DNA of 54,580 bases from Lachnospiraceae bacterium (GTDB lineage: Bacteria > Bacillota > Clostridia > Lachnospirales > Lachnospiraceae): the NCBI GenBank assembly GCA_022769665.1, contig JALEIR010000013.1:1-54580 (forward strand). Direction: 5' to 3'. Below the pieces are notes generated by a model. It was given only the letters and a program-made list of their open reading frames with translations, did not search any database and was not told the DNA's origin. The position numbers and the translations under genes were made by a program. Shown here piece by piece: positions 1 to 7,619 of the stretch (its first letter is position 1; every line of letters begins with the position of its first letter).

Positions 1-127
1 TGGCATTACTGTTGTTTTGAGTGGTCCGATTTCTCGAACCTCGTTCTCTGAATTTTTTCATTGTGATTCGTTTCTGCTGATGCAGACCTCTTCACTATGG
101 AATCTTCAGGGTTGCATTACTGTTTAT

Positions 128-140
128 TTGTCAAAGAACA
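128..140 (-). promoter_or_regulatory. boxA-like antitermination element of a probable rRNA leader
   Basis: Read on the minus strand this is TGTTCTTTGACA, close to the boxA element found in bacterial rRNA leaders. It lies about 25 bases downstream of the predicted start of the 170-198 promoter, where boxA is expected. The 16S gene itself would lie off the left edge. The element is seen directly; the rRNA assignment is inference. Confidence 0.5.
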
Positions 141-169
141 TCGTTGCTTTCTTTCGCGGCAACTCGTAT

Positions 170-198
170 ATAATATCACGGGTCTTTTGCGTTGTCAA
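170..198 (-). promoter_or_regulatory. Strong sigma-A promoter P2, probable rRNA operon promoter
   Basis: On the minus strand there is a perfect -35 TTGACA (193-198), a 17-base spacer and -10 TATTAT (170-175). The bases just upstream of the -35 are long A-tracts (about 199-218), as in an UP element. Predicted transcription start is near 163, reading left off the window. Tandem promoters, A-tract UP element and boxA-like leader together indicate an rRNA operon, although no 16S sequence lies inside the window. Confidence 0.75.
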
Positions 199-254
199 CA
201 ACTTTTTTTGTTTTTTTCCATCGCATATTTAACCAATTTACGCGGTGGACTTTA

Positions 255-284
255 ATACTATCACACGCCCACATAATTTGTCAA
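255..284 (-). promoter_or_regulatory. Upstream tandem promoter P1, probable rRNA operon promoter
   Basis: Minus-strand -35 TTGACA (279-284), an 18-base spacer and -10 TAGTAT (255-260), with the TG of an extended -10 one base upstream of the hexamer. It lies 85 bases upstream of P2 in the same direction, an arrangement common for rRNA operons. Confidence 0.6.
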
Positions 285-313
285 CATTTTTTTGTTAATC
301 TTTGCAGGTTTTC

Positions 314-396
314 CCAATAGGTTGCCTATATCTTCAAGAAAAAGCGTAAAAAAAGAAATCTCAATCTCTTAAGATTCTTTTTTCATTACCTATTGG
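314..396. repeat. 9-bp perfect inverted repeat enclosing the tRNA terminator
   Basis: CCAATAGGT at 314-322 and ACCTATTGG at 388-396 are exact reverse complements and bracket the hairpin at 348-383. In RNA they could add an outer stem around the terminator. The function is unknown. Confidence 0.6.
348..383 (-). terminator. Rho-independent terminator after tRNA-Ser
   Basis: On the minus strand the arms AAAGAATCT and AGATTTCTTT pair with one bulged T around a 10-base loop, followed by a run of T. It begins about 20 bases after the 3' end of the tRNA and precedes the rRNA-type promoters, so it should separate the two transcripts. The stem is AT-rich, so its strength is uncertain. Confidence 0.55.
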
Positions 397-404
397 TAGT
401 GAAA

Positions 405-492
405 CGGAGAAAGAGGGATTTGAACCCTCGCGCCGGTTGCCCGACCTACACCCTTAGCAGGGGCGCCTCTTCGGCCTCTTGAGTATTTCTCC
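405..492 (-). tRNA. tRNA-Ser, anticodon GCU
   Basis: The minus strand gives an 88-nt class II tRNA. The acceptor GGAGAAA (492-486) pairs with TTTCTCC (412-406), followed by discriminator G at 405. The anticodon loop holds CTGCTAA, so the anticodon is GCU and reads the serine codons AGC and AGU. A long variable arm and a T-loop GGTTCAAATCC are present. CCA is not encoded. It has its own promoter at 557-585 and a likely terminator at 348-383. Confidence 0.95.
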
Positions 493-556
493 TTAATCCG
501 AACTACGTCTCTACCAATATCATATTGCCGCGTCTTCAACTCATGACGCAAAAGTT

Positions 557-585
557 ATTATACATAAGCTACAGTGCTTTGTCAA
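557..585 (-). promoter_or_regulatory. Consensus sigma-A promoter for tRNA-Ser
   Basis: Minus-strand -35 TTGACA (580-585), a 17-base spacer and a perfect -10 TATAAT (557-562). The expected start is near 550, about 58 bases upstream of the mature tRNA 5' end. It lies immediately after the plsC stop codon, so upstream mRNA may read into it. Confidence 0.85.
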
Positions 586-594
586 TTAATTTTT

Positions 595-1308
595 TTATTT
601 ATTTTCATACTCCGAAATTGCATCTTCAATCCTATGTTTTACCATCTCTGCAATCTCAGGTGTCTTCATAGCAGAATATTCTTCATAATAAATAGGTTTC
701 AAATAAATTAATTTTACAGTTACCGGAGCAATAGAGTTTTCATCAAATGGTTTAAACGAGTCTATCAGGGCACAGGGAACAATGGGGCATTTTGCTTTCA
801 TAGCACTTTTAAAAGTTCCTCCTTTGAACGGCAAAAGTCTGTTCCCCATTTTACTTCTGGTACCTTCCGCAAAAATAAGGAAATTTCTTCCTTTCTTGAC
901 TTCTTCTGCCATCGTGTTGATTACCTCAAGAGACTGACGTATGTCCTCCCTGTCTATCACAATGGATTTTAATGCTGCGATTACTTGCTTTAACAAAATA
1001 ACTTTACTGGCTTCCTTCTTTATTACAAAAGAAAATGGAACGGGGCATGACTCCAGAAACACCAACACGTCAAACAGCCCCTGATGATTCGGGAAAAAGA
1101 TAAAGCCGTTTTCACCGGGAATATTCTCTAACCCATAGGATTCAATTGTCACTCTTCCCGCACGGTTCGCTGCTTTCGTCACCTTCTTTACGAAAGCATA
1201 CGCTTTCTCCATATCATAATTCTTTCTCTTTCCCTGCCACCAAATACCAAACATGTAATAGGGAACTTTATAAAAGAGTCTCAACACCATTAAAAGGATT
1301 CTCTTCAT
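595..1308 (-). CDS. plsC: 1-acyl-sn-glycerol-3-phosphate acyltransferase (PlsC family)
   Basis: Probably acylates lysophosphatidic acid to phosphatidic acid at the inner face of the membrane, the second acylation step of phospholipid synthesis. The 237-residue product begins with a hydrophobic segment and contains the acyltransferase motifs NHQGLFD (the H-x4-D catalytic pair) and FAEGTRS, followed by a conserved PIVP segment. The ATG at 1308 is chosen because AAAGGG lies about 9 bases upstream; a TTG at 1326 in the same frame is less likely. It is the last gene of the operon that starts near 5.6 kb, 49 bases after the fumarase beta subunit. Family assignment is secure; exact acyl donor is not visible. 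Confidence 0.88.
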   Translation of the reverse strand: MKRILLMVLRLFYKVPYYMFGIWWQGKRKNYDMEKAYAFVKKVTKAANRAGRVTIESYGLENIPGENGFIFFPNHQGLFDVLVFLESCPVPFSFVIKKEASKVILLKQVIAALKSIVIDREDIRQSLEVINTMAEEVKKGRNFLIFAEGTRSKMGNRLLPFKGGTFKSAMKAKCPIVPCALIDSFKPFDENSIAPVTVKLIYLKPIYYEEYSAMKTPEIAEMVKHRIEDAISEYENK

Positions 1309-1357
1309 TCTCTTTAGCCCTTTCAAGTCAAGTCTTTTCCGTCAAATCCTATATACC

Positions 1358-1909
1358 TTACTCCCGGCAATATTTCTGTACAGCCGTTTCATACAAATTA
1401 TTCCCCTCGGAATCCATAACAACAATCACCGGAAAGTTCTTCACTTCCAGCTTTCTGATTGCTTCCGTTCCCAAATCATCATACGCGATCACCTCAGATG
1501 CTATAATAGAGCGGGATAAAAGCGCTCCTGCTCCTCCGACCGCAGCAAAGTATACTGCACCGTTTCTGACAATGGCATCTTTAACATCCTGGCTTCTCTT
1601 TCCTTTTCCAATCATTCCTTTTAATCCAAGGTCAAGAAGAGCCGGGGCATACTTATCCATTCGGCTGGCTGTAGTCGGGCCGGCTGAACCGATAGGTCTT
1701 CCGGTTCTTGCCGGCGAAGGTCCCATATAGTATATGACATTGTTTTTCATGTCCAAAGGCAGCTTCTCCCCACGTTCCAATGCTTCATACATTCTCTTAT
1801 GGGCAGCGTCCCTTGCTGTGTATATGGTACCCGACAAATAAACATAATCCCCCGCTCTCAATGAAGCTGCAGTCTCCGCTGTCAGAGGCACATTGATATA
1901 TTTATCCAT
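1358..1909 (-). CDS. fumB: Class I fumarate hydratase, beta (C-terminal) subunit
   Basis: Carries the C-terminal swivelling domain of iron-sulfur class I fumarase, which interconverts fumarate and malate in the anaerobic C4 branch. The 183-residue length matches the split two-subunit form of anaerobes rather than the fused enterobacterial FumA. Visible family motifs are GPSPARTGRPIGSAGPTTA and KGKRSQDV, which bind substrate carboxylates. The start ATG has AAGGAG 10 bases upstream. It follows the alpha subunit by 57 bases, so the two are co-expressed. L-tartrate dehydratase beta is the close alternative from the family; the pairing and context favour fumarase. The symbol follows the subunit naming used in Clostridia. 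Confidence 0.9.
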   Translation of the reverse strand: MDKYINVPLTAETAASLRAGDYVYLSGTIYTARDAAHKRMYEALERGEKLPLDMKNNVIYYMGPSPARTGRPIGSAGPTTASRMDKYAPALLDLGLKGMIGKGKRSQDVKDAIVRNGAVYFAAVGGAGALLSRSIIASEVIAYDDLGTEAIRKLEVKNFPVIVVMDSEGNNLYETAVQKYCRE

Positions 1910-1966
1910 TTGTCAAATTCTCCTTGTATTCCGCAAAATTACAATAACCACTCAACCCGATAAAAC

Positions 1967-2809
1967 TTACAATACTCTTACGGCATGGCGGTTTACATGA
2001 CAGCAAATATTAACCGCAACCGGCAAACCGGCAATATGCGTGGGAAAGGTATTAATATTTACAGCAAGCGCAGTTGTCGTTCCTCCGAGCCCCCCGGGGC
2101 CGATACCCGATTTATTGATTTTCTCCAGTAGTTCCATCTCCATATCTCGCACATACGGGATTTCGGAATGTTCATTTACAGGTCTCGTCAGGGCTTTTTT
2201 GGCCATGAGTGCACATTTTTCAAATGTTCCGCCTATTCCCACCCCTACAACCATAGGCGGGCAGGCATTGGGTCCTGCATCCTTCACTGCTGTTAAAATT
2301 GCATTTTTAACCCCTTCGATACCGTCTGCAGGCTTCAGCATAAATACGCGGCTCATATTTTCACTGCCGAACCCTTTGGGAGCCACAGTAATCTTAACCC
2401 TGTCTCCGGCAACGATTTCATAATGAATTACAGCCGGAGTATTGTCTTTGGTATTGTCACGGATAAGGGGATCCTTTACAACAGACTTTCGAAGAAACCC
2501 TTCCGTATATCCCCTTCGAACGCCTTCCTGAACCGCCTCCTCCAATACTCCGCCTTCAAAATGTACCTCTTGCCCAATTTCCATAAAAATAACAGCCATA
2601 CCTGTATCCTGGCAAATAGGAATCATGTCCTCACCGGCTATTTTCAGATTCTCCTGCAACTGCTCTAATATCTGCTTTCCCAGAGCCGCTTCTTCGCGCT
2701 CAGATGCCTGTTGTATGGCACATTTCATATCTTCCGACAAAAAATGATTTGCTTCAATACACATTTCCCGGATATTTTCCGTTATCTCACTCACATTCAC
2801 CGTTCTCAT
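1967..2809 (-). CDS. fumA: Class I fumarate hydratase, alpha (N-terminal) subunit
   Basis: The 280-residue subunit holds the [4Fe-4S] cluster of class I fumarase. Three cysteines suited to the cluster are visible: in PICQDTGMAV, in the GPNACPPMVVG segment and in the C-terminal ICCH segment. The C-terminal GPGGLGGTTTALAV motif is typical of the family. The ATG abuts the HIT gene stop codon (TAA then ATG with no gap), and AAAGGA lies about 13 bases upstream, so translation is probably coupled. With the beta subunit it forms the hydratase. The oxygen-sensitive cluster enzyme fits an anaerobe. Confidence 0.9.
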   Translation of the reverse strand: MRTVNVSEITENIREMCIEANHFLSEDMKCAIQQASEREEAALGKQILEQLQENLKIAGEDMIPICQDTGMAVIFMEIGQEVHFEGGVLEEAVQEGVRRGYTEGFLRKSVVKDPLIRDNTKDNTPAVIHYEIVAGDRVKITVAPKGFGSENMSRVFMLKPADGIEGVKNAILTAVKDAGPNACPPMVVGVGIGGTFEKCALMAKKALTRPVNEHSEIPYVRDMEMELLEKINKSGIGPGGLGGTTTALAVNINTFPTHIAGLPVAVNICCHVNRHAVRVL

Positions 2810-3220
2810 TTATTCCGTAATTTCCTTTCTTACAGCTTCCAGTTCGTCCTGCGAAGCCTCTCCGGGAACCCAGTTAATGTTTTGCCCATCCCCTTTATAT
2901 CTGGGAATCAAATGTAAATGAAAATGCGGAACAGTCTGGCCTGCTGCCTCTCCGTTATTCTGTACCAGATTCAACCCGTCAAAATGAAGCTTTTCTCTCA
3001 TTATCAGTGCCATTTTCTTTGCCAGCTTCATGGCTGAAGCGGCCGTTTCATCCGGCAATTCGTATAAATTAGCCGCATGTTCCTTCGGCAGGATTAATGC
3101 ATGTCCTTTGGTAGCCGGTCCCAAATCAAGAATTACACGAAACTGTTCATCTTCATACAATGTTTTTGACGGAATTTCACCACACGCAATTTTGCAAAAA
3201 ATACAATCATCCTTTTTCAT
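2810..3220 (-). CDS. HIT family nucleotide-binding protein
   Basis: A 136-residue histidine-triad protein, probably a hydrolase of nucleoside phosphoramidates or a dinucleotide hydrolase of the HinT type. The N-terminus has CIFCKIACGEIPS, a zinc-type Cys pair plus the usual HIT opening. The catalytic triad motif is HFHLHLIPRY near residue 100. The SD is GAGGAGGAGAG just upstream of the ATG. It lies between the flavodoxin/SCP2 gene and the fumarase genes within one operon; no functional link to fumarase is evident beyond co-transcription. Confidence 0.9.
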   Translation of the reverse strand: MKKDDCIFCKIACGEIPSKTLYEDEQFRVILDLGPATKGHALILPKEHAANLYELPDETAASAMKLAKKMALIMREKLHFDGLNLVQNNGEAAGQTVPHFHLHLIPRYKGDGQNINWVPGEASQDELEAVRKEITE

Positions 3221-3241
3221 TGTCTCTCCTCCTCAATCAAT

Positions 3242-4243
3242 CTACTTTTTTTCTTCAAAAGGGAACAACTGGTCCAAGGTTCTCAAAATCCTGAAATCTC
3301 CCTTGGTTTTCATAGCACCGGACATAAATGCCCTCTGGAACGACATTCTTCCGTTAACAATATCCTCCATCGTAGCCCGATTCATCTGTACTTCCACATC
3401 CGGCTGTTCCGCACTCCCATAAACACATTCCAACTTAGGCCCTGCCACAGACAGAATCAATTTTTTCTTTTTTTCTTCAATCGTGACAGAGTACTCTGCC
3501 TCAAATCCTGCCTGCGGTTTGAAACACTTACGAAATGCACTGAGATATTCTTCTTCATTTTCTGCTCCGTCTTCGCTGAGCATATCACGGAACAAGCTGG
3601 TCAGCTCCTGAATATCCTGTTTTTGACGCTGTACATAGCTGTCGTCGGATACATACTGTGATAACTGTTCTGTCTCCTGAAGTGTCAAATCATTTGACTT
3701 CGGTACAGCAATTCTTTGTTTTACAGCCTGATTGCTGGCCGGAAAACTATCCATTTTCTGGCTGATAGTCCTATACATATTTTCCGCTTTTTTTTCAATA
3801 ATGCGTATGTACTGGTCATTCATCTCCAACATAACCGTGTTTTCAATGTACCCGCAAAGTCCGCTGCAGGGCAACCCACCCAAGATTTCCCAAGCAGTGG
3901 ACAGATTCAGTTTACCTTCCCTCTCTCCGTAGGTGGTAGACATAACTACCGGGCACATATAAATCTTTGCAATTTTTTCTTTATCTCCGAAAAGCCAGCA
4001 GGCATCCAGAAATTGCTGCATATATCCGCCAATTCCATACCATTCTACTGTGGTGGCAAGTATAATGCCGTCTGCTTCTTTCAACGTCTGCGGTAGCGTC
4101 GGAATTGTATTTTTACTCTCGTACAAATTGTATCTGGTTACATTGACACGCAGTTCTTCCAAGATCTCCTGCATCTTGTTAATAACAAACAATGTAGGGT
4201 CGTCAATTATTCCTCTGCCGCCATAATAGATATTAATGTTCAA
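3242..4243 (-). CDS. Flavodoxin-like NAD(P)H reductase fused to an SCP2 sterol-carrier-like domain
   Basis: The N-terminal half (about residues 1-165) resembles the flavodoxin-like NADPH-dependent FMN reductase fold: the opening strand ends in YYGGRG, followed by LKEADGIILATTVEWYG and MSTTYGEREG at the usual flavin-contact positions. The last 110 residues resemble an SCP2 lipid-binding domain, ending with TMEDIVNGRMSFQRAFMSGAMKTKGD, a segment typical of that fold. A linker of about 60 polar residues joins them. The TTG start at 4243 has AGGAGG 7 bases upstream. The gene lies 18 bases after the rhomboid gene. The substrate is unknown; the fusion suggests a redox enzyme acting on a hydrophobic compound, which is inference. 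Confidence 0.75.
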   Translation of the reverse strand: MNINIYYGGRGIIDDPTLFVINKMQEILEELRVNVTRYNLYESKNTIPTLPQTLKEADGIILATTVEWYGIGGYMQQFLDACWLFGDKEKIAKIYMCPVVMSTTYGEREGKLNLSTAWEILGGLPCSGLCGYIENTVMLEMNDQYIRIIEKKAENMYRTISQKMDSFPASNQAVKQRIAVPKSNDLTLQETEQLSQYVSDDSYVQRQKQDIQELTSLFRDMLSEDGAENEEEYLSAFRKCFKPQAGFEAEYSVTIEEKKKKLILSVAGPKLECVYGSAEQPDVEVQMNRATMEDIVNGRMSFQRAFMSGAMKTKGDFRILRTLDQLFPFEEKK

Positions 4244-4261
4244 AAATGTACCTCCTGTGCT

Positions 4262-4855
4262 CTACCGCCGTCTTTCTCTCTTTCTCCGCTGCAGAATACA
4301 TGTCACGCAGCCTCCCAAAAAACCTATCATCAAACCACCCACATGCGCTGCATTATCTATATTGCTTCCGCTGAAACCGCTATATAGAGAAAGAACTATC
4401 ATAGCCATAACTCTCCCCATAGTCACGCTCTGCATTTTCCTGCCCGAAAGCAAAACCATTGCCAGAAGTACTCCGTCCAGGCCAAATACAGCTCCGCTTG
4501 CGCCAATGGAGGCTGACATATCACTGTTCATCACTTTCACAAAAAGAGAAAGCAGATTACCTCCGATTCCCGAAAGGAAATACAGAAGAAGATAGCAAAT
4601 ATGTCCTATTTCCTTCTCAATCATGGCTCCCATAAAGAACAGAATCAACATATTACTGAACAGATGTGCTGTCCCACTGTGAAGAAACATCGCCCAAATA
4701 ATCCGTCCGTATTCTTTGTTTATCAGCACATCATACGCATTCAGATTTCCAAGAGCATACAGTTCTCTGCCTCTAAACAGACAAATAATATATATGATAA
4801 CATTCATTGCCACAAGTATGCTGCTGACAACGGGTAAATCCTTCCATCTGTTCAA
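4262..4855 (-). CDS. Rhomboid family intramembrane serine protease
   Basis: A 197-residue membrane protein with six predicted hydrophobic segments, the minimal rhomboid core. The catalytic serine lies in SIGASGAVFG (GASGA motif), the partner histidine in NAAHVGGLMIG, and the N-terminal loop segment LFSNMLILFFMGAMIEKEIG matches the family. The C-terminus is a short basic tail. The start codon is TTG directly after the TAG stop of the MgtC gene, with GAGGTGAT just upstream, so translation is likely coupled. Substrates cannot be inferred. Confidence 0.88.
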   Translation of the reverse strand: MNRWKDLPVVSSILVAMNVIIYIICLFRGRELYALGNLNAYDVLINKEYGRIIWAMFLHSGTAHLFSNMLILFFMGAMIEKEIGHICYLLLYFLSGIGGNLLSLFVKVMNSDMSASIGASGAVFGLDGVLLAMVLLSGRKMQSVTMGRVMAMIVLSLYSGFSGSNIDNAAHVGGLMIGFLGGCVTCILQRRKRERRR

Positions 4856-5548
4856 CTATATCACCTCAAAGGTTTCTACCTCATCCATACCGGTAAAAAT
4901 TCCTATGATATCATCACGAGAAAACCCGGAAGGAATCACTACCTGGCAACGTAGCAGGAACGTATCGTTGCTCTTTCTTTCCCATTTAAACTGATACATG
5001 GATATTTTGTATCGTTCCAGCTCATTTGACACTCTTTCGTAAGCCTTCCTGTCATTATTCAGCCGAAAACTGACCTGCGCTCTTGTAGGCTGCTTCACAA
5101 TCCACAGATTTTTGTGTAATGCCCACTGTAAAACTAACATAATCAACGTCGTACCGGTCCCCAGCGCGTACATACCGGAACCAAAAGCCATTCCGATACC
5201 AATTGTAGCCCAGATGCCAACCGCTGTAGTAATCCCGCTGACATAACCTTGTTTTCCGGTAATAACAATTCCTCCGCCGAGAATACCGATTCCCGATATG
5301 ATTCCCGCTGCGACACGCGACACATCCAAGCTGGCTCCCGGTATCTCAGTTACATCCATAAATCCGTATTTAGAGATAATCATCATCAGTGCTGTCGCCA
5401 ATGCAATCATCATATGCGTTCTTGTCCCGGCCACCTTAGTGCGCTGCTGACGTTCCAAGCCGATAAGCCCTCCGCAAATGCAGGCAAGTATAATTCTCAT
5501 CAGATACACCGCCTGCTCTCGGATATAATCCATAACTGCCCATGTCAT
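4856..5548 (-). CDS. MgtC/SapB family membrane protein
   Basis: The first gene of the operon. The 230-residue product has an N-terminal block of hydrophobic segments with the MgtC hallmark GLIGLERQQRTKVAGTRTH, followed by further helices, and a C-terminal soluble domain of about 80 residues that looks like the ACT-like domain seen in many MgtC/SapB proteins. The ATG at 5548 is preceded by GGAGG with 8 bases spacing; an in-frame ATG at 5587 lacks a good SD. The family is linked to magnesium limitation in some pathogens, but the role here is unproven. Confidence 0.88.
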   Translation of the reverse strand: MTWAVMDYIREQAVYLMRIILACICGGLIGLERQQRTKVAGTRTHMMIALATALMMIISKYGFMDVTEIPGASLDVSRVAAGIISGIGILGGGIVITGKQGYVSGITTAVGIWATIGIGMAFGSGMYALGTGTTLIMLVLQWALHKNLWIVKQPTRAQVSFRLNNDRKAYERVSNELERYKISMYQFKWERKSNDTFLLRCQVVIPSGFSRDDIIGIFTGMDEVETFEVI

Positions 5549-5610
5549 ACCCCATTCCTCCCAAAATTCCTCTGCTAAATTTTGCATAAAGCATCGTGAA
5601 TTTAGGAAAA

Positions 5611-5639
5611 ATTATAACACAAACCCGTATATTTTTCAA
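5611..5639 (-). promoter_or_regulatory. Sigma-A promoter of the mgtC-rhomboid-HIT-fumarase-plsC operon
   Basis: Minus-strand -35 TTGAAA (5634-5639), a 17-base spacer and a perfect -10 TATAAT (5611-5616). It lies 15 bases after the stop codon of the last Tad operon gene. No terminator is visible between them, so some Tad transcripts may continue into this operon. Confidence 0.85.
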
Positions 5640-5653
5640 TCAATACGAACAGC

Positions 5654-6730
5654 TTATCGATAAACCAGTTCCACCCTTCCTACCCTGATTTCATCTCCCT
5701 CCTCCAGTTCTCTTCTTTCGTATGGCTGGAGCCTCAAACCGTTTTTGAATGTTCCGTTCGTGGAATTTAAATCTTCAATATAACAGATATCTCCTTCCGT
5801 CACAACTCTGGCATGTAGTCTGCTGACAGACATATCCCCTAAAAAGACATCCGTTTCTTCTTTTTTCTTTCCGATGGTTACCACCGGCTTATCCAGCGAT
5901 ACCATTCTTTTTCCCTCCGGCGTACAAAGCTGTCTAATCACATTTTTTTCTCTTGTTTCTTCTATATATATTGTCTGTCCGTATTCCTCGCCAAATACAG
6001 TATCCTCTGCCACAGCACGTTCCTCCATAATTTCCTGCATTTCATGGCGATAATTGTCCCTCAGTTCTCTGGTCCTCTTTTTTCTGTTATCAAAAATACC
6101 GAAGAAGTGCTTCTTTTCCTCCGGTTGTTCTTCAACTGTTTCCTTTTCCGTAAACTGCGTTGTGTGCTCCGGCAGAGAAACAGGTTCCTCCAACCTCTTA
6201 ACATCCTCAAAAATTTGCGTCTGCAAATATAGTTCTCCATTCTGTTCCACCTGTTCATACATTTGATAGACGCAGTCAACAAGCACCTCATCATCATAGT
6301 CAATGTGCTCCACCCAGAATTCCAAAAGCTGTCTGAGACCACAGTCACCGTCATAATAAGGTATATACAGGAAAGAAAACACATTGTTCTCCGGATTTTG
6401 AAAAATCTGTTCCGGATAAAAAAGAACATTTCCCATATCCAAAAGAAAACGTTCCAGTTCCTGCCTTATCTGACCAAGGCTCCACACAAAATCCTTCACC
6501 CAGGTTCTGGTTATACAGCGTGTTCCAAACAACTGCTTCACGCTCTGCTTTGAAGAAATATCATAATAAAGATAAGCGAATCCGTTAATATAGCGTAGAC
6601 TGCAGGAAAGCAGTCCTCTGATTCCTCCTCTGCTCAAAATACAATATTGATACCTCTTTTCCTCCGGCATTTTTTCTAAAAGAAGCCGTTCATAATTACA
6701 GTTAAGACTCCTCACAAATTCTGTCTGCAC
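5654..6730 (-). CDS. DUF6382-type N-terminal region with C-terminal FHA domain, Tad-locus protein
   Basis: A 358-residue cytoplasmic protein. The last 90 residues form an FHA phosphothreonine-binding domain with the signature sequence VSRLHARV followed by DLNSTNGTFKNG. The N-terminal 170 residues match the domain known from Clostridia Tad loci as DUF6382, of unknown function. The middle is a charged linker. The GTG start lies one base after the upstream TadE-like stop codon, with GGAGG 8 bases upstream. It is the terminal gene of the pilus operon. It may read the phosphorylation state of a partner, but no Ser/Thr kinase is encoded in the window. Confidence 0.85.
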   Translation of the reverse strand: MQTEFVRSLNCNYERLLLEKMPEEKRYQYCILSRGGIRGLLSCSLRYINGFAYLYYDISSKQSVKQLFGTRCITRTWVKDFVWSLGQIRQELERFLLDMGNVLFYPEQIFQNPENNVFSFLYIPYYDGDCGLRQLLEFWVEHIDYDDEVLVDCVYQMYEQVEQNGELYLQTQIFEDVKRLEEPVSLPEHTTQFTEKETVEEQPEEKKHFFGIFDNRKKRTRELRDNYRHEMQEIMEERAVAEDTVFGEEYGQTIYIEETREKNVIRQLCTPEGKRMVSLDKPVVTIGKKKEETDVFLGDMSVSRLHARVVTEGDICYIEDLNSTNGTFKNGLRLQPYERRELEEGDEIRVGRVELVYR

Positions 6731-6731
6731 C

Positions 6732-7169
6732 TTATTCTCCTCCTTCTGTTCTCCGATATATCCTGATAAAATCCACCGGATTCAGTCGTATTGCTCTTTG
6801 AATACTCTTTGCTTTCCACACATTAGCTCTGTTAATGAAATTCCATTCCGGAACCGGAAATGTCAATGTTCCAGTACCTTTTACGCAAACCTCATTTTTT
6901 TCGATTGTAATCTGCAATTCTTCCTGTTTCCATGCAAAATATTTATCCCAATAAATTTCCGATGCTCTGCTTTTCATCAATGATATAGCCTCGTCTTTGT
7001 CTTGCGTATTCAGGTTTTCCGCATACAGCACCAGCATTCCGATATCCTGTTCCATCAGGCATCTGTCATATTGAAAAATAAATAGAAAAATAATGAGAAG
7101 AAGTGTCCCCATAACAAACGGAAATACCAATGCCGCTTCTACCGTAAAATATGCATTTTCCCATCTCAT
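6732..7169 (-). CDS. TadE-like pseudopilin
   Basis: A 145-residue minor pilin-like protein. Its N-terminus reads MRWENAYFTVEAALVFP: a short polar leader, a likely class III prepilin cleavage before YFTVE with Glu at +5, and a long hydrophobic helix. The ATG at 7169 is chosen because it overlaps the preceding prepilin peptidase stop codon as ATGA; a longer upstream reading in this frame overlaps that gene and is rejected. In Tad systems such proteins initiate or modulate pilus assembly. The C-terminal part has no motif I recognise. Confidence 0.82.
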   Translation of the reverse strand: MRWENAYFTVEAALVFPFVMGTLLLIIFLFIFQYDRCLMEQDIGMLVLYAENLNTQDKDEAISLMKSRASEIYWDKYFAWKQEELQITIEKNEVCVKGTGTLTFPVPEWNFINRANVWKAKSIQRAIRLNPVDFIRIYRRTEGGE

Positions 7170-7609
7170 CTCACACAACCACCTATTTCTACACATATTG
7201 TCAGTACCCATCCCACCGCCAAGAACGGTACAAACGGAATCTTTGTATCTCTCCCGGCTTTTCTGCATATCAAAAGTATACCTGCCGTCAATGCCGCAAG
7301 CATCAATCCGAGCAGACAAATATACAGGCATTTCTCATATCCTTCCAGCGCCCCCAGCGCCATAAGCACAATTCCGTCCGCGCTTCCCGCTTTTCCGGTA
7401 GCTTTCGCCAGCACCAATAGCAGCGCGCCTGGGAAAAGCGCTTTCATCAGTTCCCACAGGTTACCTTCTCCGATGATTCCTTTATACAGACAGAAACCTC
7501 CCGCTAAAATCGCACCAATATACAGCATTAACACAGGCACCGTCTTTTTCTTGAAATCACAGATACTCATTACCGACAGCCAAATAAATATAATCAGCTT
7601 TTTCCACAT
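7166..7609 (-). CDS. Second A24-type prepilin peptidase (TadV/CpaA-like) with altered GxGD motif
   Basis: A 147-residue polytopic membrane protein with about six hydrophobic segments, the size of the short TadV/CpaA peptidases. The first catalytic aspartate is in SVMSICDFKKKTVP and the second in KAGSADGIVLMALG, where the usual GxGD reads GSAD, keeping the Asp but losing a Gly. ATG at 7609 has AAGGAG 5-6 bases upstream. It lies between two genes for TadE-like proteins and overlaps the second by four bases, which suggests they are its substrates. A complete, more canonical paralog lies at 14465-14962. Confidence 0.78.
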   Translation of the reverse strand: MWKKLIIFIWLSVMSICDFKKKTVPVLMLYIGAILAGGFCLYKGIIGEGNLWELMKALFPGALLLVLAKATGKAGSADGIVLMALGALEGYEKCLYICLLGLMLAALTAGILLICRKAGRDTKIPFVPFLAVGWVLTICVEIGGCVR

Positions 7610-7619
7610 TTTTTCTCCT

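Noticed and set aside
17..232. 71-codon open frame on the plus strand
   Set aside because: Falls across the rRNA-type promoter and leader; no SD.
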